Part shown: positions 1-8,824 of the stretch, one piece after another | How the letters are laid out: every line of letters starts with the position of its first letter | How positions within the stretch are numbered: the stretch's first letter is position 1 | DNA from: Allobosea caraganae | Lineage (GTDB): Bacteria; Pseudomonadota; Alphaproteobacteria; Rhizobiales; Beijerinckiaceae | Direction: 5' to 3' | Assembly: GCF_003351345.1 (NCBI RefSeq) | Contig: NZ_QQTO01000027.1 | Location: forward strand, 34,136 to 98,135 | DNA: 64,000 nt | The notes under the pieces: model-generated | Told to the model about the DNA's origin: nothing | Seen by the model: only the letters and a program-made list of their open reading frames with translations | Database searches by the model: none | Program-made: the position numbers and the translations under genes

Positions 1-90
1 CTCGGCAGCCGGGTCTACGCCGATCTGACGCGCTTGCGCGCCGATACGATGGAGGCCGTCCTGCCGGCCGCCAAATGGCTGGTGGGTTGA
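1..90 (+). CDS. C-terminal end of an unidentified protein (truncated by window edge)
   Basis: An open frame enters from the left edge and stops with TGA at 88-90, leaving 29 residues that end in AAKWLVG. The next gene starts 4 bases later, so the two are probably cotranscribed with the mobilisation genes downstream. Too little remains to name a family. Confidence 0.5.
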   Translation, partial: LGSRVYADLTRLRADTMEAVLPAAKWLVG

Positions 91-94
91 GCCT

Positions 95-652
95 ATGAGC
101 AACTATGAGCACGGGAACGGTCCAGGCGGACGGGTCGCATCAGCGAGGGCAGATGCAGACGCCGCGAAACGACGGCTGGAGCAGGCAAGCCGGTCGCGAT
201 TGGAAGAGCTGATGCGTCTCAGCCCTCAGGCACGGTTGGCCCACATCAACGACGTCGACCTCGTGGCAGCCGATCGGGCAACCTTGCGTCGGTCGGTCCA
301 GGTACAGCTCCCGATCAGGAGACTACGTTGGCGCTGGCGTCGGTCGTGGCTGGCGCGGCGATCCTGGCTGGATGATCTCAGCCAGGCGACGTTCGCAACA
401 GGTATCGCCTGCGCGGCCTTGTCGATCCTGTTCGTCACTGCCGGATGGCAGGCAACCGCGACCGCCTACATCCACTCCGAGACCGAGGAGATACCGTTCC
501 GGATGCCGGAAGGTGGTCTCTTACGAATGAAAATTCCAGCGGGGACCAAGTTCGGCATCAAGCAGCGCAACGGTATCGCGACTGAGAGGCTATGGATCCC
601 TGGCCGCGGCTATGCCTGGACGCAGCTCTACGCCCGTAGCTACTGGCGATAG
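95..652 (+). CDS. Hypothetical single-pass membrane protein upstream of relaxase
   Basis: This 185-residue protein has a charged N-terminal half with a short helical stretch (about residues 20-45) and a basic patch (about 70-95). One hydrophobic segment follows at about residues 103-125, and then a soluble C-terminal part of about 60 residues ending in YARSYWR. The arrangement suggests an inner-membrane protein with a cytoplasmic N-terminus and a periplasmic tail. I do not recognise the family. It starts 4 bases after the previous stop and lies in the same direction as the relaxase, so a role in conjugation or mobilisation is plausible from context only. The ATG at 95 is the first start after that stop; the ribosome-binding site is weak. 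Confidence 0.55.
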   Translation: MSNYEHGNGPGGRVASARADADAAKRRLEQASRSRLEELMRLSPQARLAHINDVDLVAADRATLRRSVQVQLPIRRLRWRWRRSWLARRSWLDDLSQATFATGIACAALSILFVTAGWQATATAYIHSETEEIPFRMPEGGLLRMKIPAGTKFGIKQRNGIATERLWIPGRGYAWTQLYARSYWR

Positions 653-689
653 GGGCTGCAAAGGGCAACACGGGGCTGCAAGAGGCAAC
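652..689 (+). repeat. Tandem 18-bp direct repeat upstream of the mobilisation genes
   Basis: Two copies of GGGGCTGCAARRGGCAAC (652-669 and 672-689) match at 16 of 18 positions with a 20-bp period. A weaker GGGC..GAAGGCAGC echo follows. They sit between a stop codon and the relaxase accessory gene. Iterons of this kind are often bound by accessory proteins at an oriT or operator; that role is inference. Confidence 0.5.
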
Positions 690-849
690 CCTAGGGCAGG
701 AAGAAGGCAGCAGATTGTAGGGTATCACACCACACGCACTGAGAGTGCTTCTCGGTGACCAGCCGCCCGATTGCCGCCCAAGGCGGCTTGTATTCGCCCC
801 CGGCGGCCTCAGGTCCGTCGCAGGGGCCTTGTCTCAGGATTCGCCCATC

Positions 850-1137
850 ATGGCCAGCACGCCCGCCCCCGTCTCCCTCACGATCATCCTGCCGGCGGAC
901 GTTGCCACTGCACTGCGAAAGGCCGCCACTGAGCGCGGCTGGACGCTAGAAAGTTTGGCAGCCGACTGCATCGCCCAGCAGATCGAGACCGCGATCCGTC
1001 ACCGCGTCGTGCTGGAGCGGATCGAACAGGTCGACGGGGCCCTGATCGAAATGGCGACAGCTCTGGGAGCGATCGAGGCGGCCGGTGGCGAGGGCATCGA
1101 TCTGAGCGCGTTCTGCCGCTACAGGAAAGGCGCCTGA
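850..1137 (+). CDS. Small protein preceding the MobF relaxase
   Basis: The ATG at 850 gives 95 residues beginning MASTPAPVSLTI; an in-frame upstream start at 745 would add a compositionally different leader and is less likely. The N-terminal pattern, a beta-strand-like SLTIILPADVATAL followed by helices, resembles short ribbon-helix-helix DNA-binding proteins, but no diagnostic motif can be claimed. A probable coiled helix covers about residues 45-80. The stop codon overlaps the relaxase start (TGATG at 1135-1139), which indicates translational coupling. Small DNA-binding accessory proteins commonly precede relaxase genes, so a relaxosome role is the working inference. Confidence 0.6.
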   Translation: MASTPAPVSLTIILPADVATALRKAATERGWTLESLAADCIAQQIETAIRHRVVLERIEQVDGALIEMATALGAIEAAGGEGIDLSAFCRYRKGA

Positions 1138-4019
1138 TGCTCTCGCCGCATCGTCTCGGCGCAGGGGCGCAGGCTGCCGCGTATTACACCTCCGACAGCA
1201 AGCGCGAGGCCAGACCCGATCGCCGGGACGACTACTATGCCCGCGACGGCGGCGGCGTGTGGTGGACGACGTCCGGGACCGTCGTTCGCCACGATGCGCC
1301 GATCGACAACGCGTCGTTCCGTGATCTCTGTGCCGGAGTCGATCCGCGCACCGGCCAGCCGCTCGTGCGCGGTGCAGGCCCGACCCATTGGGCGGGCGTG
1401 GATCTGACGATGACGCCTGGGAAAAGCGTATCGGTGCTATGGATGGCGGGCACCGCCGAGCAGCGCGCGTTGATCGAGGCGGCCCATCGTCAGGCGATCG
1501 ACGAGGCGCTTGGATTCATCGTGAGCGAGGGGCTGATCGAGGTCCGCAGCGGTGCCGGCGGCAGCCAGCGCCATGCCCCGACCGATCTGATCGTCGCCAG
1601 ATACGATCACTACACGACGCGCGAAGGCGACCCCAATCTACACACCCACGCCGTGGTTTTGAACGTCGCCGGGTCTCCGCTTCCGACGCGATCGGGACGA
1701 TATCGGTTCGACCATCTCACAATCGAGACCACGAAACTGTTCAGCTGGCAGCTTGTCGCAGGCGCTGCTTACAGGGCGGCGTTGTCCCGCGAACTGTCAA
1801 CGACCTTTGGGTTTGCGTATCGGGAGGCGGGTCGTGGACAATGGGAGATCGCAGGCATAGCCTCCGAGGTGCTTGCCGCGTTTTCGAAACGGTCCGCGCA
1901 GATCGAGGCGTACGCTGGCCCCGATGCCAGCGGCGCGCAAAAGGAGATCGCCGCACTCGCCACTCGCAGAGGGAAAGATTTGGTTCCGACCGGCGAGGAG
2001 CTCGAGGCGCGCTGGCAGGACGAACTTGCCGCGCTTGCCGCCGATCCCTGGGCGCAGGCTCTGGACCGGGCGCGCGATCGCACGCAGGCGCATGATCTCG
2101 ACCACGATGCCGAGCGGCCGTTCGATCCGCCTGACGTCAAGGGGGACGGCCCTGTTGCCAGAGCTGCGTCGATTCTGTTTCGGCATGAGAGCGTCATCGA
2201 CCGCAAAGCGCTGCTCCAGACCAGCCTTGAACTGGCATCGCTCGACGGTCAGGCGTTTGAAACCGTCGAAGCCGAACTTGCAGCATTGGAGCGTGAAGGC
2301 GCCATGATCGCGCTGAGTGGCGATGAGCCATCGGCGCGTTGGACGACGCCTGGGATCGCAGCGGCTGAGGCAGCCATGCTTCGTGCCGCCCATCGGCTCA
2401 ACGAACGCGACTGGCTTACGGCAGAGGCGATGGACCGCGCCCTGGCGCGTGCGCCTCATCTATCTGAGCAGCAGCGGGAGGCCGCGCGACACGTTCTCGG
2501 CCGCGATGGTGTGACGATCGTTGAAGCCGGTGCCGGCACGGGCAAGACCACGACGGCACGGGCGATCGTCGATGCCGCAAGGGAATCGGGCATGACCGTG
2601 GTCGGACTGGCGCCGGCATGGATCGCTGTCGATGAACTCGGGGCCTCGACCGGGATCGAGGCGCAGGCGATCGCGCGTTGGCGCCACGACCATGATGGCG
2701 GAAAAGCAAAGCCACTAGATGCATCGACGCTCATCATCGTCGACGAAGCCGGAATGGTCGGGACCCGCGATATGGAAGCCGTGCTGACGGCTGCGCAGCA
2801 TTCCGGCGCAAAGGTCCTGCTGCTCGGCGACCGTCGCCAGCTCGCATCCGTGTCGGGGGCAAGCGCGCTGCGGGTGGTCGCGGACGTCGTCGAACGCTCT
2901 GCGGTCATGCACGAGGTTCGGCGCCAGGAGGTCGATTGGCAGCGCGCGGCAACTGTCGTCATGGCGCAAGGCGACTCCGAGGCGGGCTTGCGCGCCTATG
3001 CCATGAACGATCGCATCGAGCTGGTGTCGGGGGCGGAGGCCGCCCAGGATCGCGTCATCGCGCTGTGGCAGGAGCAGCGCTCAGAGCATGGTGACGACGT
3101 GCTCATCGTCACCAGTCGCAACGCCGATGCAGCGTCGCTCAACCAAAAAGCCCGCCAGATCCTGCGGGAAGAGAACAAGCTTGGTCCGGACCTGATCGAG
3201 CTGCGCGCGCTCGATCGATCTGATAAAATTGTGCCGCTGCCCTTGGCCGTCGGTGACCGTCTTCGCTTCGGGGAGACCCTGGTCCACCACGGCATTCGCA
3301 ACGGCCATCAGGCCATCGTCGAAGCGATCGGTCGGGACGCATCCGGTCAGACGCTGCTGACGCTTGCGCATCAAGACGGGAGCCGGCTCGAGGTCGCCTG
3401 GGGTTCGCTCTCGCGCGAGCCGCGCTTTGGGCGCAAACCCGCGCCGCCCAAGATCGTGCATGCTCTCGCTGGTACCGCCTATGCCGCTCAGGGAAGAACC
3501 GCGCCAGCCGCGGTTCTTTATGTGGCACGTTCGACGGACGCGCGGGAAGTTTACGTCGGACTCAGCCGCCATCGCCACGACGCGCGGGTCGTGGTCGAGA
3601 AGGATCGTCTGGATGCGATGTGCCGGCAGCGTCAGGCCGATCCGCGTCTCCCGGCAACCGCGACAGCGATCCTGGAAAAGCTCTTTGGCGAGGCGGCGAG
3701 ATATCGCGAAAAATCCAACGTCGTCGATTATGTCGAGGATCAACGCGGCTTCATCCGGGACGGTGTGATCCGGCAAGCTGCGGAGCGCTCGGGCATTGGC
3801 GCAGACTATGCTCGAAAGGCAGTGCGCTTGCTCCGCGAGGCAATGTCTCGATTGCGTCTTGATCGTCTGTCGCTGACGTGGCCGATCCTCGCTCTGCAGT
3901 CCATGGTGAGCCGTGAAGCGGTTCGGGCGAAGGCGGACGATCTGGTTGCGAGGGTTGGAATGCATTTGGGGCGGGGGGGCGGCTCAGGGAGAATTCACGA
4001 GCAGGGAATCAAGAGGTAG
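1137..4019 (+). CDS. MobF-family conjugative relaxase-helicase (TrwC/TraI-like)
   Basis: This 960-residue protein would nick and covalently bind oriT, then unwind the transferred strand. The N-terminal relaxase domain (about residues 1-300) has tandem tyrosines at 16-17 and the metal-binding histidine triad H158, H169, H171 in a D-P-N-L-H-T-H context, as in TrwC. The C-terminal superfamily I helicase has Walker A GAGTGKTT around residues 464-471 and Walker B IIVDEAG with its aspartate near 536. A late AAQGRT element fits motif V/VI of RecD-like helicases. The ATG overlaps the previous stop. The length is typical of short MobF proteins in alphaproteobacterial plasmids. No coupling-protein or T4SS gene follows, so the window holds only the edge of the transfer region. 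Confidence 0.92.
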   Translation: MLSPHRLGAGAQAAAYYTSDSKREARPDRRDDYYARDGGGVWWTTSGTVVRHDAPIDNASFRDLCAGVDPRTGQPLVRGAGPTHWAGVDLTMTPGKSVSVLWMAGTAEQRALIEAAHRQAIDEALGFIVSEGLIEVRSGAGGSQRHAPTDLIVARYDHYTTREGDPNLHTHAVVLNVAGSPLPTRSGRYRFDHLTIETTKLFSWQLVAGAAYRAALSRELSTTFGFAYREAGRGQWEIAGIASEVLAAFSKRSAQIEAYAGPDASGAQKEIAALATRRGKDLVPTGEELEARWQDELAALAADPWAQALDRARDRTQAHDLDHDAERPFDPPDVKGDGPVARAASILFRHESVIDRKALLQTSLELASLDGQAFETVEAELAALEREGAMIALSGDEPSARWTTPGIAAAEAAMLRAAHRLNERDWLTAEAMDRALARAPHLSEQQREAARHVLGRDGVTIVEAGAGTGKTTTARAIVDAARESGMTVVGLAPAWIAVDELGASTGIEAQAIARWRHDHDGGKAKPLDASTLIIVDEAGMVGTRDMEAVLTAAQHSGAKVLLLGDRRQLASVSGASALRVVADVVERSAVMHEVRRQEVDWQRAATVVMAQGDSEAGLRAYAMNDRIELVSGAEAAQDRVIALWQEQRSEHGDDVLIVTSRNADAASLNQKARQILREENKLGPDLIELRALDRSDKIVPLPLAVGDRLRFGETLVHHGIRNGHQAIVEAIGRDASGQTLLTLAHQDGSRLEVAWGSLSREPRFGRKPAPPKIVHALAGTAYAAQGRTAPAAVLYVARSTDAREVYVGLSRHRHDARVVVEKDRLDAMCRQRQADPRLPATATAILEKLFGEAARYREKSNVVDYVEDQRGFIRDGVIRQAAERSGIGADYARKAVRLLREAMSRLRLDRLSLTWPILALQSMVSREAVRAKADDLVARVGMHLGRGGGSGRIHEQGIKR

Positions 4020-4101
4020 AAATGCAGATATCGACGAATCCAGCCACTGATTTGGAAGGTCTCATAGGCCATCGGATCGACAGCCCCGACCTTCGGCGTC
4101 G

Positions 4102-4766
4102 TCATGAAGCCCTCGGCCACGACATTGGCCAGATTTCCAGCCAACCTCGATTGACCATCTCTAAAGCCACATAGAGGACAACTGCTAGACCAATGTAGGC
4201 AATCCAGCGGTGCTTCTGCAGTAGATTTGCGATGAAGCTCGCGGCGATCCCCATCAGCGCAATTGACAATCCAAGGCCGAGGACCAACACGAGGGGGTGG
4301 TCTCGTGCGGCCCCTGCCACGGCTAAAACGTTATCAAGCGAGATCGACACGTCGGCGACAACGATCTGCCAAGCAGCTTGGCCGAAGGTTTTGTGCGGGG
4401 CCCGTTCAGCGATCCGCCCACTTGGGTCGATTTCGCGGCTTTCCAGGACCGCTTCAGGCTTCACGTCGTTCGCCGTATACCAACCCGCAGTTCCCGCCAC
4501 ATTTTCCAGCACACCCAAAGCAAAAGAATACCGCCGGCAAATAGGAGGCCCACGATTTCTAGGAGCTGGGTGGTGAGACCCGCGAAGGTGATGCGAAGGA
4601 TTGTGGCCGCGATGATCCCCACTAGGATGGCCTTGTTGCGTTGCTCCTTGGGTAAGCCCGCCGCTGACAGCGCGATCACGACAGCGTTGTCGCCGGCCAG
4701 CACCAGGTCAATCATAATCACCTGGAGGAAGGCCGACAGGGCCCCGCTAGCTAATAGCTCGCTCAT
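4102..4766 (-). pseudogene. Frameshifted TerC/YjbE-family integral membrane protein
   Basis: The first frame starts at ATG 4766 (MSELLASGAL) and carries the family-typical acidic membrane motif LVLAGDNAVVIALS. It loses frame after CWKMWRELR near 4480-4490 and stops at 4461. The second frame resumes at GWYTANDVKPEA and runs to 4102, carrying the second acidic motif ISLDNVLAVAG and further membrane helices. Together they make about 220 residues, a normal TerC size. A one-base indel near 4470-4485 explains the break. TerC proteins are putative metal exporters. Either this is a genuine pseudogene or a sequencing error; both halves look well conserved, so decay is recent. Confidence 0.8.
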
Positions 4767-4887
4767 TCCAAATCCCGAGTTCATCGAGTCAGCTGGACAG
4801 GTGCCGTTGATCGGGACTCCCGCGCGTGAACGAACCAACACGGTCTTTCTCACGCGAGATGCGTTCCAAGGCATGAGCACTGAGCTG

Positions 4888-5388
4888 CTATTGTACGGGC
4901 ATCACCCGACGCCAGAATTCATCAAAAGCGATGCTGTCGAAAAATGCATGCGCACGAGTGATGCGGCCATCCCTAACCTCGAGGAACCAAGCGTAGGTAT
5001 TGGCATAGGGCTTTCCGTCGCGCGCCGTGCCGCTCGCATCGAAAAGAGCAACTACGGTGTCGCCATCCGCGTACAGTTGTCTGACCGTAGGCGACAGCGG
5101 CGTGGACATTCGAGCATTGAACGGCCTGATCACCTCACCGAGGAACGCCTCGCGACTGAGATAGGTACGTGCGGCTAATGAATTGCCGGTGATTGTCCAG
5201 CTGACGTCATCGGCTAAGAGGCCATACGGCCCCCCGGTACCGTTACGCCAAGCTTCGAAGCTTTGCGCGATAAGGGCTTTGTTCCGATCTTCAACACTGG
5301 CCTGAGCGTACGTCTGGCGTGGGGTCGTCAGTCCGCCCCCTATAATAGCGATCGCCACAAGGCCAATTGCCGTCTTGCGAGCTAGCAT
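4888..5388 (-). CDS. Secreted SnoaL/NTF2-like protein
   Basis: From ATG 5388 the protein has 166 residues: a signal peptide (hydrophobic core AIGLVAIAIIGGGL, likely cleavage after TYAQA) and then an NTF2-like cone fold of about 130 residues. Recognisable elements are a helix ending in FEAWRNGTGGPYGLLADDVSW, a strand VVALFDASGTARDGKPY, and a terminal strand with RITRAHAFFDSIAFDEFW. SnoaL-like proteins include cyclases, isomerases and binding proteins, so no substrate is assigned. It lies 48 bases downstream of the GlcG-like gene on the same strand. An ATG at 5403 is an alternative start. Confidence 0.7.
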   Translation of the reverse strand: MLARKTAIGLVAIAIIGGGLTTPRQTYAQASVEDRNKALIAQSFEAWRNGTGGPYGLLADDVSWTITGNSLAARTYLSREAFLGEVIRPFNARMSTPLSPTVRQLYADGDTVVALFDASGTARDGKPYANTYAWFLEVRDGRITRAHAFFDSIAFDEFWRRVMPVQ

Positions 5389-5436
5389 GACGTCCTCCAT
5401 CAATTTTCAGGTTTGAGAACTCCGCAAAGGAGAGGA

Positions 5437-5844
5437 TCAGATCGAGGAGGCAGCAGCGGCCGCCGCCTGCGCCACCTGTAGATCTTGCGAAACGGCGCCG
5501 CCGGACACGCCGACCGCGCCGAGAAAGGTGCCATCGGGCGCATGAAACGGAATCCCTCCCGCAAATACGACCAACCCCCCGTTCGTCTGATCCAGTCCCG
5601 GCGAGGTACCGCCTGGTTTGCAAAACTCGCCGACGGCCTCAGTAGCCATGCCGAATAGTGCAGCTGTTCGCGCTTTGCCCAAGGCAATGTCAATCGATCC
5701 GAGCAACGAACCGTCCATTCGGACAAAGGCCTTGAGATGTGCCGCATTATCCAAGACCGCTACGTTCATAGGCACGCCGATTTGCCGTGCTACTCGGCAT
5801 GCTGCGTCCAGGGCCGCGTCCACATGTTGTTGGCTGATTGTCAT
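5437..5844 (-). CDS. GlcG/HbpS-family heme-degrading-type domain protein
   Basis: The 135-residue protein from ATG 5844 has the family hallmarks: an N-terminal helix, strand MNVAVLDNAAHLKAFVRMDG, the conserved SIDIALGKARTAALF helix, GGLVVFAGGIPF, and a glycine-rich GAVGVSGGAVSQD end. An AGGA lies 11 bases upstream; the longer start at 5886 adds an unconserved leader. Members of this family bind heme or act as small accessory proteins, and many occur beside dehydrogenases. Here the gene lies 70 bases after the SDR gene and before the SnoaL gene, probably in one operon. The function is not proven. Confidence 0.8.
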   Translation of the reverse strand: MTISQQHVDAALDAACRVARQIGVPMNVAVLDNAAHLKAFVRMDGSLLGSIDIALGKARTAALFGMATEAVGEFCKPGGTSPGLDQTNGGLVVFAGGIPFHAPDGTFLGAVGVSGGAVSQDLQVAQAAAAAASSI

Positions 5845-5914
5845 GATCTGAATTCCTACAAGAGGGAGAGATCGCGGCACGCACATCCCTGTGAGCCGCG
5901 ACCTGCTTGTCCGA

Positions 5915-6721
5915 TTAGATCTGATTGTCCCACGCCGCGACCTGATGCTTTTTGAGCATGTCCTCGATCGCCTTGGGGCAGACGTTCCGGAACTTGCCGG
6001 TGTCCGCTGGGATGACTTCGATCATGCGATCGATCATCTCTTTCGGGTCCATCTTGCCCTCAGGCGTCGCGAAGAAATCGTCGAAGCCCTTCCGCAGATC
6101 GGCACGCTTGGTGAAATGTTTACAGTCATCGAGCCAACGGAAGGGATTGTCCGCCATCGTCTCGTTGTAGCCGGTGTAGTAGGCTCCCGGATTGATGGTC
6201 TGGATCTTGATCCCGTAGGCGCTCAACTCCTGTTGGAGCGCTTCGGCAATCGCTTCCAACGCATGCTTGGTCGACACATAGGTGCCCCAGTTGGCCGGGG
6301 TGAACAGGCCGCCCATCGACGAGGTGAAGACTACCTTACCCTTCTTGCCTTCGCGCACCCAGCGCTGAACAATACCCTGGGTCAGGGTTAGTGGCAGGAA
6401 GACGTTGATTTCGTAGTTTTTTCGCACGAGTTCGAGCGGAATTTCCCAAACCGGCCCGGCCTCGCCCATGCCCGCATTGTTCCAGAGAACGTCGAAATCC
6501 CAACCCTGCGCCTGCTTGATATCATAGGGGTCCATCAGATCGAGGCGCTCGACTCGGAGATTTTGCAAGCCGAGTGCAGCTGCTTCTTCGCGGAGCGGCG
6601 TGACCTGAGAAGAAACTTGCGCGGTGGCGATGATGCTGTGGCCATTTTTGGCCATTCCAAGAGCGGCGGCCTTGCCGAAGCCAGAGCCCGCGCCAGTGAC
6701 GAGGATGGTTTTCTTGGTCAT
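5915..6721 (-). CDS. Short-chain dehydrogenase/reductase (classical SDR)
   Basis: This 268-residue classical SDR has the cofactor motif TGAGSGFG near the N-terminus, the NNAG motif, a catalytic serine in VVFTSSMGG and the YVSTK catalytic pair. A basic or acidic determinant after strand 2 is not clear, so NAD versus NADP preference is open. The C-terminal substrate lid (about residues 185-260) is long and contains MDPKEMIDRMIEVIP. AGGGAA precedes the ATG. It heads a probable minus-strand operon with the GlcG-like and SnoaL-like genes and is divergent from paoABC. The shared 6.7-7.2 kb region may co-regulate both directions. Confidence 0.88.
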   Translation of the reverse strand: MTKKTILVTGAGSGFGKAAALGMAKNGHSIIATAQVSSQVTPLREEAAALGLQNLRVERLDLMDPYDIKQAQGWDFDVLWNNAGMGEAGPVWEIPLELVRKNYEINVFLPLTLTQGIVQRWVREGKKGKVVFTSSMGGLFTPANWGTYVSTKHALEAIAEALQQELSAYGIKIQTINPGAYYTGYNETMADNPFRWLDDCKHFTKRADLRKGFDDFFATPEGKMDPKEMIDRMIEVIPADTGKFRNVCPKAIEDMLKKHQVAAWDNQI

Positions 6722-6865
6722 TTCGACTTCCCTGTGTTCGTCGTCGCGTTTGCACGCAAAAGGCGGTGCGGGAGCCGAGCCGGCTCGCGCTTGGGATATT
6801 TTTTGGCGCGGAGTATCGCTCGGACAGCCCAGTTATGAGCTCTCCCGGCCCGTCAGAGCCAGTTC

Positions 6866-6888
6866 AATGACGTAAAGAAACGTTCATT
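6866..6888. promoter_or_regulatory. Imperfect palindrome in the SDR/paoA divergent region
   Basis: The gap 6722-7205 has no credible gene. It holds an imperfect inverted repeat, AATGACGT-AAAGA-AACGTTCATT, about 145 bases upstream of the SDR start. Its core CGTAAAGAAACGTTCA recurs with one mismatch at 59075-59090, upstream of a LysR gene. A regulator-binding role is inference from symmetry and recurrence. Confidence 0.45.
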
Positions 6889-7205
6889 TTCGTCGTGACG
6901 TAAGTGGCGTGACGGCTTCTGAGCATGCAGATCAGCGGTGTCCACGATCGGGGCACAAGACCGTCGCTATTTTCCTCCACATGATCGCAAAGGCGCAAAA
7001 AATCTTGGATCCCTTGTCGTGTAGCGGCGCGTGCGCTTAACAAAACCGAACAAAATAGAACCTCTTTAAACTTGGGTGGCATGGCGCTGCACGCGATGAT
7101 CCCTGTGATTGTTGCGAAGCCGGGTCAGGAAGGACTGCGCCGCGAGAGGCTGCCACCGTCCAAGCCTGCGATGCAATTCGACCCTGGTAATTGCGGAGGT
7201 TCAGC

Positions 7206-7844
7206 ATGTCTGATGACAAGTACTGGGACGATGCGCGTGGCGACGTTGACATCGCGTCAACACGAGCGCTGTCGCGTCGATCCGTTCTCCAACTCGCGGG
7301 CGCCGTCACCGCCTCGACCACGATCCCGGAAGCGTTTGCGAACACGACGCCGGCTGCCGCTCCCACACCGGCTGCAGCCATTGCCGCAAAAGTCAGCTTC
7401 AGCGTCAACGGCGTTCGTCACAGTTTGGAGCTCGATCCGCGCCAGTCGCTGCTCGACGTGATGCGCGAGCGTCTTGAACTCACTGGCACCAAGAAGGGCT
7501 GTAATCAGGGCGCCTGCGGCGCCTGCACGATTCTCGTCAATGGGAAGCGGATTGTGTCCTGTCTCACCTTGGCCGCCATGCATAGCGGCGCGGAGATCAC
7601 GACGATCGAGGGCCTCGCTTCGAATGGTGATCTGCATCCAGTCCAGGAAGCCTTCATCAAGCACGAGGGCTTCCAGTGCGGCTATTGCACGCCGGGTCAG
7701 ATTATCTCAGCCGTCGGCTGCATTGCTGAGGGCCACGCCGGGTCGGCCGAAGAAATTCAGTTTTGGATGAGCGGCAATATCTGTCGATGCGGGGCCTATC
7801 CGGGCATCTGCGCGGCTGTTGCTGACGCCGCGGGGAGGAACTGA
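7206..7844 (+). CDS. paoA: Aldehyde oxidoreductase 2Fe-2S subunit with Tat signal
   Basis: The 212-residue small subunit starts at ATG 7206, a few bases after a GGAGG-like stretch. It has a Tat signal with twin arginines at 24-25 (SRRSVLQLAG), then a plant-type ferredoxin domain with CNQGACGACT, then the all-helical second 2Fe-2S domain with CGYCTPG and CRCG. The Tat leader plus the following FAD and molybdenum subunits identify a periplasmic PaoABC-type enzyme (E. coli YagTSR) that oxidises aromatic and aliphatic aldehydes to acids. The TGA at 7842-7844 is 2 bases before paoB. No adjacent paoD/XdhC-type maturation gene is present in the window. Confidence 0.9.
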   Translation: MSDDKYWDDARGDVDIASTRALSRRSVLQLAGAVTASTTIPEAFANTTPAAAPTPAAAIAAKVSFSVNGVRHSLELDPRQSLLDVMRERLELTGTKKGCNQGACGACTILVNGKRIVSCLTLAAMHSGAEITTIEGLASNGDLHPVQEAFIKHEGFQCGYCTPGQIISAVGCIAEGHAGSAEEIQFWMSGNICRCGAYPGICAAVADAAGRN

Positions 7845-7846
7845 TC

Positions 7847-8824
7847 ATGATTCCTTTCACGATCACTCAAGCCCCTTCTACACATGAGGCGATCCAGGCT
7901 GCGGCAGCGGGCGGGCGTTACATCGCCGGCGGCACGACCCTCATCGACCTGATGCGTGAGGAAGTGGAACGGCCGGATCGCCTCATCGACATCAACGCTC
8001 TACCGCTGAAGCATATCCGCGCCGAGGGCCCGGATCTGATCATAGGGGCGTTGGCCCGTATGTCAGAAGTGGCAGTCCATCCCGACACCCGTCGTCTTCA
8101 TCCAGTGATTGGCGAGGCTCTCATCGAAGGCGCGTCGCCACAGCTGCGGAACATGGCCTCAATGGGCGGCAACCTGCTTCAGCGGGTCCGTTGCCCGTAT
8201 TTTCGGATGCTTGACGCGCCATGCAACAAGCGCATTCCTGGCTCCGGCTGTTCAGCGATCGACGGCCTCAATATCGGCCATGCGATCCTCGGCACGAGCG
8301 ATCAGTGCGCGGCTACCCATCCGTCTGATGTGGCGGTCGCACTTGTTGCGCTTGAGGCAACGATGCGGGTCCAAGGCCCCCAGGGCGAGCGAACCTTCCC
8401 GGTCGAGGAGCTTTATCGCCTGCCAGGCGACACACCGCATCTCGAACATACGCTGTTACCCGGGGAACTCATCGTCGAGATACGCGTCCCCGGCCTCTCC
8501 TACAGTCGAAGGGCCCGTTACCTGAAGGTCCGGGACCGCGCCTCCTACGAATTCGCGTTGATCGCAGCGGCAGCCGTCATAGATCTCGATGGCGGGGTCA
8601 TCCGCGAGGCGCGTCTTGCCGTCGGCGGGGCGGGCACACGGCCCTGGCGCCTCCGGGCAGTCGAACAAGCCCTGAAGGGCAAGCGTCTGGAGCGCGCCAC
8701 CCTCGAGGCAGCTGCGCGAACCGCTGTGGAGGGCGCGCGTCCGCTGTCGGGAAATCAATACAAGGTCGAGCTCCTACCTCGCACCATCGTCCGGGCTCTT
8801 GAATTGGCGGGAGAGATCGCATGA
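7847..8824 (+). CDS. paoB: Aldehyde oxidoreductase FAD-binding subunit
   Basis: The 325-residue subunit has the FAD-binding pyrophosphate motif in AGGTTLIDLM near the N-terminus and the MGGNLLQRVRCPYFR segment. It also has an insertion carrying several cysteines (RCPYFR, PCNKR, PGSGC), which in PaoB ligates an additional 4Fe-4S cluster and separates this subfamily from ordinary xanthine dehydrogenase FAD subunits. It would relay electrons from the molybdenum subunit to an acceptor. The gene starts 2 bases after paoA and its stop overlaps paoC (ATGA at 8821-8824), so the three are translationally coupled. Confidence 0.92.
   Translation: MIPFTITQAPSTHEAIQAAAAGGRYIAGGTTLIDLMREEVERPDRLIDINALPLKHIRAEGPDLIIGALARMSEVAVHPDTRRLHPVIGEALIEGASPQLRNMASMGGNLLQRVRCPYFRMLDAPCNKRIPGSGCSAIDGLNIGHAILGTSDQCAATHPSDVAVALVALEATMRVQGPQGERTFPVEELYRLPGDTPHLEHTLLPGELIVEIRVPGLSYSRRARYLKVRDRASYEFALIAAAAVIDLDGGVIREARLAVGGAGTRPWRLRAVEQALKGKRLERATLEAAARTAVEGARPLSGNQYKVELLPRTIVRALELAGEIA

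Noticed and set aside
3081..3965. 294-codon minus-strand frame inside the relaxase gene
   Set aside because: Antisense to a conserved helicase domain, with no independent support.
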